The notes below the pieces were generated by a model. It worked only from the letters and a program-made list of their open reading frames with translations, was not told the DNA's origin and searched no databases. Below are positions 41,837 to 50,728 of a stretch of 64,000 nucleotides of DNA, in pieces; positions within the stretch are counted from its first letter, which is position 1; every line of letters begins with the position of its first letter. Both the position numbers and the translations under genes were made by a program. This DNA comes from Saccharopolyspora aridisoli. Lineage in GTDB: Bacteria > Actinomycetota > Actinomycetes > Mycobacteriales > Pseudonocardiaceae. The stretch covers positions 21,821-85,820 of the forward strand of contig NZ_SMKV01000023.1 of NCBI RefSeq assembly GCF_004348445.1, written 5' to 3'.

Positions 41837-43276
41837 TTGCGCACTGACATGTACATCAACGGGAAGTGGACCGGTGGCGGAGGCACCACGTTCCCGACGC
41901 ACAACCCGGCCAACGGTGAGATCATCGCCGAGCTGCCGGAGGCGACCGCGTCCGATGTGGACACAGCGGTGGAGTCGGCGCGGGCGGCGTTCGGGTCGCC
42001 GGAGTGGGCCGGGTTGCTGCCCTCCCAGCGGGCTCGGCTGCTGTTCAAGGCCGCTGACCTGCTCGAAGAGCGGGCCGCCGAGTTCGCCCGGTTGGAGACC
42101 ACCGACCAGGGCCAGCCGCTGGCGATCAGCGCCGGGTTCTCCGTGCCCAACGCCGTGGAGCACCTGCGGTACTACGCGGGCTGGACCACCAAGATCACCG
42201 GTGTCACCACTCCCCTGTCGGTTCCCGACGTCGACCACCGCACCCGGCGTGAGCCGCTGGGCGTGTGCGGGCTGATCACCCCGTGGAACTTCCCGCTGAT
42301 GATCCTGGTCTGGAAGCTCGCCCCGGCCCTGGCCACCGGCAACGCAGTGGTCGTCAAACCCGCGGAGCAGACCCCGCTGACCGCACTGCTGCTGGCGGAA
42401 GTCCTGGATCAGGCCGGGTTTCCGCCGGGCGTGGTCAACGTCGTCACCGGCGGCCCGGAGGCGGGCAAGGCGCTGGTGCGTCACCCCGGGGTCGCCAAGA
42501 TCTCCTTCACCGGATCCACAGCTGTCGGCCGCGAGATCGGCGCGGAGGCCGGTCGCGCGCTGAAGAAGGTGTCGCTGGAGCTGGGTGGCAAGGCGCCGAG
42601 CATCATCGCCGCCGACGCCGACATCGACGCGGTCATCGAGGGCAACCTGATGTCCGGCCTGCTCAACTCGGGTCAGGTGTGCGCGGCCGCGACCCGGTTC
42701 TACGTCGACAGCAGCCGCGCCGACGAGTTCGCGGAGAAGATGGCCGGCGCGGCCGGTTCCATGCAGCTGGGGCCGGGGCTCGACGAGTCGACGCAGCTGG
42801 GACCGGTGGCGTCGCTGGAGCAGCTGGAGCAGATCGTGCGCTACGTGGACATCGGCAAGTCCGAGGGCGCCCAGCTGCTCACCGGTGGCAGCCGCGCCGA
42901 GGGGCACCTGGCCGACGGCTACTTCTTCCAGCCGACGGTGTTCGGCGGGGTCAGCCAGGACATGCGGATCGCCCGCGAGGAGATCTTCGGGCCGGTGCTC
43001 ACCGTGCTGCCCTACGACGATCCCGAGGAGCTCGCGCCGCGCGCCAACGACACCGAGTACGGGCTGGCCGCCTACGTCTGGAGCCGCGACATCGGCACCG
43101 CGAACCGTCTCGCGCACCAGGTCAAGGCGGGCACGGTGTGGATCAACATGCCGCCGCTGCTGGACGCGGGAGCCCCGTGGGGCGGGATGAAGTCCTCGGG
43201 TTCCGGCCGGGAGATGGGCTGGGACGCGATCGAGGCCTTCACCGAGGTCAAGAGCATCTGGACCAACCTGGCGTGA
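41837..43276 (+). CDS. Aldehyde dehydrogenase
   Basis: 479 residues. Cofactor and catalytic motifs: TPWNFPLMILVWKLAPALA with Asn, ISFTGSTAVGREIG, SLELGGKAPSII (general-base Glu), NSGQVCAAATRFYV (catalytic Cys) and REEIFGPVLTVLPY. The N-terminus DMYINGKWTGGGG is typical of betaine- or aliphatic-aldehyde dehydrogenases. It oxidises the aldehyde made by the upstream alcohol dehydrogenase to the acid with NAD(P). TTG 41837 has AGGAG 6 bases upstream; the ATG at 41849 is too far from it. Confidence 0.9.
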   Translation: MRTDMYINGKWTGGGGTTFPTHNPANGEIIAELPEATASDVDTAVESARAAFGSPEWAGLLPSQRARLLFKAADLLEERAAEFARLETTDQGQPLAISAGFSVPNAVEHLRYYAGWTTKITGVTTPLSVPDVDHRTRREPLGVCGLITPWNFPLMILVWKLAPALATGNAVVVKPAEQTPLTALLLAEVLDQAGFPPGVVNVVTGGPEAGKALVRHPGVAKISFTGSTAVGREIGAEAGRALKKVSLELGGKAPSIIAADADIDAVIEGNLMSGLLNSGQVCAAATRFYVDSSRADEFAEKMAGAAGSMQLGPGLDESTQLGPVASLEQLEQIVRYVDIGKSEGAQLLTGGSRAEGHLADGYFFQPTVFGGVSQDMRIAREEIFGPVLTVLPYDDPEELAPRANDTEYGLAAYVWSRDIGTANRLAHQVKAGTVWINMPPLLDAGAPWGGMKSSGSGREMGWDAIEAFTEVKSIWTNLA

Positions 43277-43294
43277 GGGGGTGCCCGGCGGGCG

Positions 43295-44218
43295 CTACCG
43301 CGTCGTCCGCCGGATCTCCGCTGCGGTCAGCCCGAACTCGGCCTTGAGCGCACGACTGAGGTGGGTGGCGTCCAGGACGCCCCAGCGGGCGGCGATCGCG
43401 GCGGCGGTGCGGTCGGCCAGCCCCGGGTCGGCGAGGTCGCGGCGGATGCGTTCCAACCGCTGCCGGCGGATCCACGCCGATAGCGTCATCGACCGCCCGG
43501 CGAACAGCTTGTGCAGGTAGCGCACGGAAACGTGGTGCGCGCGCGCTACGGATCCCACCGTGAGACCCGGTTCGCCGAGGCGGGCGAGGCAGTGCGCCAG
43601 CACCCGGTCGGCGAAGTCCTCGCCGGGTTCCGGGCGCAGTTCGGCGAGCTCGGAGATGACCATCGACACCAGCGCGTCGGTGAGGTGCCTGCCCGCGTCC
43701 CCGCTGAAATCGGAGCTGTCCTCGCCGAGCACCTCGGTCATGGTGCGGAAGAACCCGCCGACCACCCGCTGCACACCGCGCGAGGTGGGCACCGCGACGG
43801 CGCTGCGCGTGGCGAGCGTGTCGACGTGACCGCCGAGCCGCGACTTCGGGACGGCGACCACGGTGATGTCGTAGGGGTCGGGGAAGTTCAGCTGGTAGGG
43901 CCGGTCGGTGTCGTAGTTGACCAGGTCGCCGGGCGTGAGCACGCAGCGCCGACCGTCCTGCTCGACCTCGCCCCGGCCCGCGGTGAGCATGGTGACCTTC
44001 ACCAGCTCGCGGTCGCGCGAGCCGATCAGTCGGGGCGTGCGCCGCACCTGGCAGGGCGCGCACTTGATGCGGGCGACCGCCACGTCACCCGCGGAGGTGG
44101 CGCGCAACGAGCTCCGGAACGGTCCCGGCCGCAACGGCCGGATGCGCAACGGGGCGAAGATCGTCGAGGCGGAGGCCTCGAACGATTCGATTTCCTCGTC
44201 CAAGCTGACCGACGCCAT
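43295..44218 (-). CDS. AraC-family activator of the ADH/ALDH operon
   Basis: 307 residues. The N-terminal sensor is an AraC-binding-like domain (KVTMLTAGRGEVEQDGRRCVLTPGDLVNYDTDRPYQLNF, read in parts). The C-terminal double HTH runs from about residue 205 (LGEPGLTVGSVARAHHVSVRYLHKLF, then LARRWGVLDATHLSRALKAEFGLTAAEIR with minor differences). It converges on the ALDH gene with 18 bases between stops. The paired direct repeats at 40597-40634 are its likely target. The inducer would be an alcohol or aldehyde. Confidence 0.88.
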   Translation of the reverse strand: MASVSLDEEIESFEASASTIFAPLRIRPLRPGPFRSSLRATSAGDVAVARIKCAPCQVRRTPRLIGSRDRELVKVTMLTAGRGEVEQDGRRCVLTPGDLVNYDTDRPYQLNFPDPYDITVVAVPKSRLGGHVDTLATRSAVAVPTSRGVQRVVGGFFRTMTEVLGEDSSDFSGDAGRHLTDALVSMVISELAELRPEPGEDFADRVLAHCLARLGEPGLTVGSVARAHHVSVRYLHKLFAGRSMTLSAWIRRQRLERIRRDLADPGLADRTAAAIAARWGVLDATHLSRALKAEFGLTAAEIRRTTR

Positions 44219-44951
44219 TGTCCGTCCTCACCGATCGTTCAGTAGCGGCAAACCCTACGTTCCGACCAGCACCGATCGCAACGGTCGTTCCCGATCGCGG
44301 CTGTAGGGGCGGCAGTCGGGAGAACTCGCGCGATCGGGGAACGGATCACCGGAGCAATCCGTCACCCCCGTTCACATCGTCGGTGTTCGCTGAGGTGCAG
44401 GTCTGCTGCGCTGAGGGTCAGGTGCCCGCCCCGACGGCGGGGCTGGTCGGCGGTCCACACCACGGGTCTGTGCAGCCGGGGCACGGCGTCGTGCGGCCGT
44501 TGCCACTGCTCGGGACCGATCCCAACGTCGGCCGGTGCTGGAGCCCGTTCCCGGCCGTGACGACCTAGGGGCGATCGACGATGGCCGCAGCTTCGGAGCG
44601 GTCTCGGGAGCAGGTGGTGCTCGGTTTCCTGGGGCGGTTCGCCACCGGCGTCGCCGTGGTGCGCGCGCAACGCGAGGTGTCACCGACGGTGCCACTGCCG
44701 CGCTCGCCGCGCGCCTCGACCACCAGCACGTCTCCGGGCTCCAACGAGTCGAAGGTGCGCTTTGCGCCTCGTACCCGCCGCCGTGGCCGCGGAACAGCCC
44801 TCACGCGGGTGCGAGAAGCAGCCTGCGGACCCCTAGCTGCCGGGCTTGAGGTGACCTCTCGCCTGGACGCGATGACCGGACCTCAGTGGGAACCACGTTC
44901 GGTCCCGCTGAGATCCGGTCGGCCACGGGCGGGTTCGGAGTCGTGGACGGG
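44219..44951. other. Degenerate 730-base region with at least one gene fragment
   Basis: No intact gene. On the minus strand at roughly 44683-44790 a stretch (RTFDSLEPGDVLVVEARGER, then GSGTVGDTS) resembles the active-site region of RraA-family aldolases. On the plus strand near 44610-44670 EQVVLGFLGRFATGVAVVRA resembles the N-terminus of flavin-reductase-like proteins. Both are broken. The AraC promoter should lie just right of 44218. Confidence 0.4.
44683..44790 (-). pseudogene. RraA-family (4-hydroxy-4-methyl-2-oxoglutarate aldolase-like) fragment
   Basis: About 36 codons on the minus strand (FDSLEPGDVLVVEARGERGS, GTVGD) match the conserved PGDVLVVxxRG...GxxG core of RraA proteins. The rest of the gene is not visible in frame. 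The assignment is based on one motif. Confidence 0.35.
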
Positions 44952-45974
44952 TCAGGGGATGTAGAAGTCGGGGCGTTCGGCGAGGTCGACCTCCGCTCTG
45001 GTGCCGGTGGCTTGGGCCTGCACGCCTGCTTCGCAGGCCGCGGCCGCGGCGTAGCCGTCCCACGCGGTGGCGGCGGCCGGATCGGCGTGGCCTCGGTGGG
45101 CGGCATCGGCCCAGCGCTGGAACTCCCGGTCGAAGGCGGCACCGAACCGGTCCCGGAAGTCGTCGCTGATCGAGCCGCCCCAGTTGCCGGAGCGGTGCAC
45201 CAGTGGGCCGCCGTCGGCGCCGATGAGTGCGGTGCCCCGCTCGCCGACGGCCTCGCAGCGGACCTGGTAACCGAAACCGCAGTTGACGAAGATCTCCACG
45301 TCGACCAGTGCGCCGCTGGTGGTTTCGATGGTGACCAGCTGCGGGTCCAGCAGCCCGTCCGGGGCCGCCGAACTCGACTTCGGGGCGCGGACGGTGACCG
45401 CCGCGATCTCGCTGCCGAGCAACCAGCGTGCGGTGTCGAACTCGTGCACCACCGAGTCGTAGATCATCATCTCGCTGGTGAAGCCGGGCGGCGTCGCGGC
45501 GTTGCGGTGCACGCAGTGCAGCATCAGCGGAGCTCCCAGCTCACCGGCGTCGAGCAGGCGTTTGAGCTCGCCGTACTCGGCGTCGAAGCGGCGCATGAAC
45601 CCGACCTGCAACAAGTGCTCGCCACGCGCCTCCTCGGCCTCGACCACCCGCAACGAGGACTTCGCGTCCGGTGTCAGCGGTTTCTCGCACAGCACCGGCA
45701 CACCGCGCTCGAGGGCCGCGAGCAGCAGCGGCTCGTGCACGGCACCCGGTGAGGCGATCACCAGGGCGTCCACGTCGGAGTCGTCGATCACTTCGAAGGC
45801 GTCGGCCGTGGCGCGGGCGCCGGAGCTGCCCGCGACCTGCTGCGCCCGGTCGAGGTCAGGATCGGCGACCGCGGCCAGCCGCGCACCGCTGATGCGCTCG
45901 TGGATCCGCAGCGCGTGATCGGCGCCCATCTTGCCCGCGCCGACGAGCCCGACGCGAAGTTGCTGTCCCTGCAC
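44952..45974 (-). CDS. iolG: myo-Inositol 2-dehydrogenase, Gfo/Idh/MocA family (IolG)
   Basis: 340 residues. The N-terminal NAD domain is RVGLVGAGKMGADHALRI, the family lysine is Lys98 in VLCEKPLTPD, and the catalytic Asp-His pair is in MIYDSVVHEFDTARWLLG. This is the IolG pattern and the first step of inositol breakdown (myo-inositol to 2-keto-myo-inositol with NAD). GTG 45974 follows AGGGATATTCC. It is the last gene of the iolE-iolT-TIM-iolG operon, 23 bases after the TIM-barrel gene. A scyllo-inositol dehydrogenase role is possible. Confidence 0.88.
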   Translation of the reverse strand: MQGQQLRVGLVGAGKMGADHALRIHERISGARLAAVADPDLDRAQQVAGSSGARATADAFEVIDDSDVDALVIASPGAVHEPLLLAALERGVPVLCEKPLTPDAKSSLRVVEAEEARGEHLLQVGFMRRFDAEYGELKRLLDAGELGAPLMLHCVHRNAATPPGFTSEMMIYDSVVHEFDTARWLLGSEIAAVTVRAPKSSSAAPDGLLDPQLVTIETTSGALVDVEIFVNCGFGYQVRCEAVGERGTALIGADGGPLVHRSGNWGGSISDDFRDRFGAAFDREFQRWADAAHRGHADPAAATAWDGYAAAAACEAGVQAQATGTRAEVDLAERPDFYIP

Positions 45975-45997
45975 GGAATATCCCTTCCTCTGGTGGC

Positions 45998-46864
45998 TCA
46001 GCGCTTGAGCTCACGGGTGATCCGGTCGAGCATGAACTTCGACGACTCCACAGCGCGGTCCTCCCACGCGAACACGCACGCGGTGGCGATGCCGTCGAAG
46101 TTCATCTCGCGGAGGGTCGAGAAGAACGCGTCCCAGTCGACCTCGCCCTGGTCGATGTCCAGGTGCTGGTGGATGCGCGCGGGCGTGCCGGGCGGGTTGA
46201 GGATGTAGCGCAGCCCGGAGGACGCCTTGTGGTTGAAGGTGTCGGCGATGTGCACGTGGGTGAGCTTGTCACCGGCGTAGCGCAGCATCGCGGGGATGTC
46301 CGCGCCGGTGTCCTGCCCGGAGAGGTGGAAGGTGTGCGGCGCGCAGTACAGGTAGTTGACCCAGGGCTTGTTGATGGCGCGCACCAGGTCGACCGCAGGG
46401 GTGTTGACCTCGCAGAAGTCGTCGGGGTGTGCCTCCAGGTTCAGCGCGATGCCCTCGCGCTCGAACAGCGGCAGGAGCTCCTCCATCGACCGCCAGAACG
46501 CGGCCTCGCTCTCGGAGGCACGCTCGGGGCGGCCGTTGAACTCGGAGTTCATCTGGGTGCAGCCGAGTTCGGCGGTCACCTCGATCATGCGCTTCCAGTA
46601 GCGCACCGCCGCCTGACGTTCGGTCTCGTCCGGACCTGACCAGCGGTACAGCGGTAGCACGCTGGCCAGCTGCACCCCGGTTTCGCGCAGCGCGGACCCC
46701 AATTCGGCAACCCGTTCGTCGTCGGCGCGCGGGTGCGCGAAGAAGGGCATGAAGTCGTCGCGCGGGGACAGCTCGATGTGCTCGTACCCGATGTCGGCGA
46801 CCGTGCGCACCATCTCCCGGATGGGGAGCGTGCGGAACATGTGCGGATCGATGGCGATCTTCAT
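45998..46864 (-). CDS. Xylose-isomerase-like TIM barrel (IolH/IolE-like)
   Basis: A 288-residue sugar-phosphate isomerase/epimerase. KIAIDPHMFRTLPIREMVRTVADIGYEHIEL (read in parts), LNLEAHPDDFCE (metal Glu/His) and HVHIADTF with DWDAFFSTLREMNFDG are AP-endonuclease-2 barrel motifs. In iol clusters such proteins are named IolH or act as inosose isomerase/epimerase, allowing other inositol isomers to enter the pathway. The precise reaction is unknown. It lies between iolT and iolG with 23-base gaps each side. Confidence 0.8.
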   Translation of the reverse strand: MKIAIDPHMFRTLPIREMVRTVADIGYEHIELSPRDDFMPFFAHPRADDERVAELGSALRETGVQLASVLPLYRWSGPDETERQAAVRYWKRMIEVTAELGCTQMNSEFNGRPERASESEAAFWRSMEELLPLFEREGIALNLEAHPDDFCEVNTPAVDLVRAINKPWVNYLYCAPHTFHLSGQDTGADIPAMLRYAGDKLTHVHIADTFNHKASSGLRYILNPPGTPARIHQHLDIDQGEVDWDAFFSTLREMNFDGIATACVFAWEDRAVESSKFMLDRITRELKR

Positions 46865-46887
46865 GGACGTTCCTCAGCGGAGCAGGG

Positions 46888-48303
46888 TCAGGAGTAGCGG
46901 ACGTGCAACTCGGTTTCGAGGGTTTCCAGGGACTTCCCGCGGGTTTCCGGCACGAACTTGGCCACGAACGCGATGGCCAGCACCCCGACCGCGACGAACA
47001 CCAAGAACGTGGTGGCGATGCCCAGCGCGTCGACCATGATCGGGAACGTCAGCCCCACGGTGAAGTTCGCCGCCCACAAGGTGAGGCTGGCCAGTCCGAA
47101 GGCGAAACCGCGCATCCGCAGCGGGAAGATCTCCGAGAGCATCAGCCACGTGACCGGCGAGGTCGCTCCCTGCTGGAACGCCAGGAACGTGACGGTCAAC
47201 GCCAGCACCAGGACGCCGCGCAGCATGCCTTCGGGCACCGTCATCGACACCAGCGCGACCAGTAGCAGCGCGGTGGCCGTGCCGACCTGGCCGATCAGCA
47301 GCATCGGTCTGCGATTGACCCGGCCCAGCAGGTAGATGCCGACGAAGGTGGCCAGCACCGAGATGACGCCGTTGGCGATGTTGGCGACGATGGCCCCGTT
47401 CGCCGAGAAGCCCGAGCTCTTCAGGATCTGCGTGCCGTAGTACATGATCGTGTTCACGCCGCTGACCTGCTGCACCACGGCGATGCCGATGCCGACCACC
47501 AGCAGCCGCCGCACCCACGGCACCTTCAGGTCGGCCCATCCCCCGGCCCGCTGCCGGTGGTCCTGCTCGGCCAGCCGCTGGACCTCGGCGAGCTCGGATT
47601 CCGCGCGCTGGGCGGTGCGGACCTGCCGCAGCACCTCCAGCGCTTCCCCGATCCTTCCCCGGGAGGCCAACCAGCGCGGGCTCTCCGGCATCACCAGCAT
47701 CCCGAACCACAGCACCACGGCGGGCAGCGACGCGATGACCAGCATGTACCGCCAGACGTGCGCGGATTCGCCGAGCGCTCCGGCGATCGCGGCGTTGAAG
47801 GTGAACGCCGCGAGCTGGCCGCTGACGATCATCAGCTCGTTCTGCGTGACCAGCCGGCCCCGGCGTTCCGCGGGCGACACTTCGGCGAGGTAGGTCGGCA
47901 CGGTCACCGAGGCACCGCCGACGGCCAAGCCGAGCACGAAGCGGGCGATGACCATGAACGTGGCGCTGGGAGCGAAGGTGCAGGCCAGAGCGCCGCCGAG
48001 GAAGATCCAGGCTAGCCAGAGGATGATGCGCCGTCTGCCTCGCGCATCGGCGAGCCTGCCGGCGACGAAGGCGCCGATCGCCGCGCCGAACAGCAGCGAG
48101 CTGGTCACCAGGCCTTCGGTGAGCGGCGTCAGCCCCAGGTCGGCCTGCATGTACGGCAGTGCGCCGTTGATGACGCCGGTGTCGTAGCCGAAAAGCAGGC
48201 CGCCGAAGGTCGCCACGACGGTGATGACCTTCAACCTGCGGGACTGGGCACCGGTTCTCGGTTCGGCTGCGGGAGCGGGCACATCGCTGTGCACTTCGGA
48301 CAT
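46888..48303 (-). CDS. iolT: Sugar-porter MFS transporter, probable inositol importer (IolT-like)
   Basis: 471 residues, 12 TMs. Sugar-porter motifs: GGLLFGYDTGVINGALPYM, GRLADARGRRRIIL, PESPRWLASRGR, QQVSGVNTIMYYGTQIL and the C-terminal PETRGKSLE. GYDTGVINGA is shared by bacterial IolT and fungal/animal inositol:H+ symporters. ATG 48303 follows GAAGGAGACC. It is second in the iol operon, 61 bases after iolE, which makes inositol the likely substrate. Confidence 0.87.
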   Translation of the reverse strand: MSEVHSDVPAPAAEPRTGAQSRRLKVITVVATFGGLLFGYDTGVINGALPYMQADLGLTPLTEGLVTSSLLFGAAIGAFVAGRLADARGRRRIILWLAWIFLGGALACTFAPSATFMVIARFVLGLAVGGASVTVPTYLAEVSPAERRGRLVTQNELMIVSGQLAAFTFNAAIAGALGESAHVWRYMLVIASLPAVVLWFGMLVMPESPRWLASRGRIGEALEVLRQVRTAQRAESELAEVQRLAEQDHRQRAGGWADLKVPWVRRLLVVGIGIAVVQQVSGVNTIMYYGTQILKSSGFSANGAIVANIANGVISVLATFVGIYLLGRVNRRPMLLIGQVGTATALLLVALVSMTVPEGMLRGVLVLALTVTFLAFQQGATSPVTWLMLSEIFPLRMRGFAFGLASLTLWAANFTVGLTFPIMVDALGIATTFLVFVAVGVLAIAFVAKFVPETRGKSLETLETELHVRYS

Positions 48304-48364
48304 GTGAACGGTCTCCTTCGTGGAGCGCCCCGGGCGGGCGCGCTGCGATCCCCAGGGGTGGTGG

Positions 48365-49315
48365 TCACCGGGCCTGAGGGCGCCGGATTCCGCTCAGACC
48401 GCATCCGCCGAGGTATTCCCGGGTGCGCACGGCGATGGGCATCGGCACGTCCGGTGCGCACGGGTAGAGGTCCTGCTCGACGATCACGAACAGCCCTGCG
48501 TCCAAGGTGGACAGTTCGCGCACGATCTCCCCCGGGTCGGGCACGCCGGCCGGTGGTTCGACGCACACGCCGCGCTTGACCGCCTCGCCGAACGACAGGT
48601 CCTCGGCGGAGACCTGCGCGAGCACGGCGGGGTCCATCTGCTTGATGTGCACGTAGCCGATCCGCTCGGCGAAACGCCGGATCAGGTCGATGTTGTCGCC
48701 ACCGCCGTAGGCCACGTGCCCGGTGTCCAGGCAGAGGTTGGCGTAGCGGGAGTCGGTGGCGTCGAGGAAGCGCTCGATCTCCGGCTGGGTCTGGACGTGG
48801 CTGTCCGCGTGCGGGTGCAGGCACAGCCGGACGTCGTGCTCTTCCAGCAGGATCTTGCCGAGCTCGTTGGCGGCAGACCCGAGCGCACGCCACTGGTCGG
48901 CGCTGAGCTGCGGGGATTCGGTGAACGCGCCCGTCTTCTCGTCGCGGAACATCGGCGGGATGAACACCAGGTGGTGCGCGCCGACGGCGGCTGTCAACTC
49001 GGCCACCTCGCTGACCTCGGCGAGCATCCGCTCCCACTCCTCCGGCCGGTGCAGCGCGCCGAAGGTGGTGCCGCCGGAGACCTGCAGGCCCCGCGAACCG
49101 ACCTCGTCTGCGAGCCGCTGCGGATCCAGGGGCAGGTAGCCGGGCGGTCCGAGCTCCAGCCAGCGGTAGCCGGCTTCGACGAGTTCGTCGAGGAAGCGGG
49201 TGTAGGGCACCTGGTGCTCGTCCTCGGGGAACCACACCCCCCAGGAGTCGGGGGCGGAGCCCAGGCAGAGGTTCCCCGCCACTGCGCGCGGCGTGGTCTC
49301 GGACGTCGCTGTCAT
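48365..49315 (-). CDS. iolE: Inosose dehydratase (IolE)
   Basis: A 316-residue TIM barrel. GSAPDSWGVWFPEDEHQVPYTRFLDEL (read in parts) is the IolE opening; CLHPHADSHVQTQPEIERFL and LDTGHVAYGGGDNI hold metal ligands, followed by YVHIKQMDP and VIVEQDLYP. It dehydrates 2-keto-myo-inositol to 3D-trihydroxycyclohexane-1,2-dione, the substrate of IolD. It is the first gene of the leftward operon, with GAGGAGGG before the ATG and a palindromic operator at the promoter. The divergent LacI is its probable repressor. Confidence 0.9.
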   Translation of the reverse strand: MTATSETTPRAVAGNLCLGSAPDSWGVWFPEDEHQVPYTRFLDELVEAGYRWLELGPPGYLPLDPQRLADEVGSRGLQVSGGTTFGALHRPEEWERMLAEVSEVAELTAAVGAHHLVFIPPMFRDEKTGAFTESPQLSADQWRALGSAANELGKILLEEHDVRLCLHPHADSHVQTQPEIERFLDATDSRYANLCLDTGHVAYGGGDNIDLIRRFAERIGYVHIKQMDPAVLAQVSAEDLSFGEAVKRGVCVEPPAGVPDPGEIVRELSTLDAGLFVIVEQDLYPCAPDVPMPIAVRTREYLGGCGLSGIRRPQAR

Positions 49316-49392
49316 CGAACCCTCCTCGGTCCGGCGTGGGAGCCGGTGCTTCTCGATCGCCGGAATCGGCGAGAGGTCGGTCCGAGCGCGCC

Positions 49393-49410
49393 GACTAGCG
49401 CGCTCTAGTC
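49393..49410. promoter_or_regulatory. GACTAG-N6-CTAGTC operator at the iolE start site
   Basis: A perfect 6-bp inverted repeat around CGCGCT. It begins just past the -10 at 49417-49422 of the leftward promoter, where a LacI repressor would block initiation. Confidence 0.65.
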
Positions 49411-49416
49411 CCGAAC

Positions 49417-49446
49417 ACTATGTTGGCGGTCACATCAATATGTCAA
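49417..49446 (-). promoter_or_regulatory. Promoter of the iolE operon
   Basis: On the minus strand TTGACA (49441-49446) and CATAGT (49417-49422) are spaced 18 bases. The region is A/T-rich relative to its surroundings. Confidence 0.6.
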
Positions 49447-49495
49447 GACGTTCTAGCAAACTCGTCCCACCCTCGAATGCGGCAGGATCGGCGGC

Positions 49496-50527
49496 GTGAT
49501 CGACGACACCACACGACCTGGCGGCGGCAACGGCCGTCGGCCGACCATGACCGATGTCGCCCGCGCCGCAGGGGTTTCCCGCGCGCTGGTCTCGCTGGTG
49601 TTCCGCAACAAGCCGGGCGCGGGCGAGGAGACCAGGCAGCGGGTGCTGCAGGCAGCGGACCGGCTCGGCTACCGCCCGGATACCGCGGCGCGGATGCTGG
49701 CCAGCCACCGCAGTCGCACGCTAGGCGTGATGCTCACCGTGCACCAGCCCTTCCAGGCCGACCTCGTCGAGGCGATCTACCCGGAGGCCGAACGACTCGG
49801 CTACGACGTCCTGCTGTCTGCCACCGCGCCGTCGCGCGACGAGGCGAAAGCCGTGGAAGCGCTGCTCAGCCACCGCTGCGAGGCGCTGATCCTGCTCGGT
49901 CCGCGCGCTGCGGCCGACTCGCTCGACGAGCTGGGGAGCAGGGCCGTGGTCACGGCGATCAACGCGCGCGAGGACGCCACCCGGCTCGACAACGTGCGCA
50001 CCGCCGACGAGGCGGGTGTCGGCCAGGCCGTGGACCACCTCCTCGCACTCGGTCACCGCGACATCGTGCACGTCGACGGCGGCGACGAGCCCGGATCGGC
50101 CGCACGGCGCGAGGCCTACCGGAGAGCGATGGACGCCCGCGGTCTCGGTGTGCGCGCGCGGGTGCTCCCGGGCGCGCACACCGAGCAGGCCGGGCAGGAC
50201 GCCGTCCGCCGACTGCTCGACGAGGCCGAGCTGCCGACTGCCGTGCTGGCGAGCAACGACCGGTGCGCGCTCGGACTGCTGCGCGCGTGCGCGCTCGCCG
50301 GCGTCGACGTTCCCGAGGAGATCTCCATCGTCGGCTACGACGACAGCCACGTCTCGCACCTGGCACCGGTCGCCCTCACCACGATCCGCCAGGACGCCGA
50401 GGAGATGGCCAGGCACGCCGTGCGCCTGGCCGTCGAACGCCTGGAGGACCACTCGCGCACCCCGCAACAGGTGGTGCTGGACCCCAAACTCGTCTCCCGG
50501 GGGAGCACCGCCCCTCCGCCGCGTTGA
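49496..50527 (+). CDS. LacI-family regulator of the iol genes
   Basis: 343 residues. HTH PTMTDVARAAGVSRALVSLVFRN (SL in the recognition helix), hinge AARMLASHRSRTLGVML, then the effector domain (HLLALGHRDIVHVDGG, LASNDRCALGLLRACALAG, ISIVGYDDSHVSHL). GTG 49496 starts a 16-residue leader before the HTH. It diverges from iolE with the operator at 49393-49410 between them and converges on iolA. The likely inducer is inositol or an early intermediate. Confidence 0.88.
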   Translation: MIDDTTRPGGGNGRRPTMTDVARAAGVSRALVSLVFRNKPGAGEETRQRVLQAADRLGYRPDTAARMLASHRSRTLGVMLTVHQPFQADLVEAIYPEAERLGYDVLLSATAPSRDEAKAVEALLSHRCEALILLGPRAAADSLDELGSRAVVTAINAREDATRLDNVRTADEAGVGQAVDHLLALGHRDIVHVDGGDEPGSAARREAYRRAMDARGLGVRARVLPGAHTEQAGQDAVRRLLDEAELPTAVLASNDRCALGLLRACALAGVDVPEEISIVGYDDSHVSHLAPVALTTIRQDAEEMARHAVRLAVERLEDHSRTPQQVVLDPKLVSRGSTAPPPR

Positions 50528-50728
50528 GTCCCCGGGGCCGTCTGGGAGCCGAGCCGTGATCCGGGGGGAACCACCAGCGCGCCGCACCGCCGCGAGCTCT
50601 CGGACGTTCTCCGGCAGGACAGGCGCGAAGCGCCACGTGTCGGCCACACCAGTCGCGGATCCCGGAGCCAGCGGACGTCAGGTCTCGCCACCTGCACCGC
50701 TGCGCAAAGACGCGTGCGGACCGGGTCT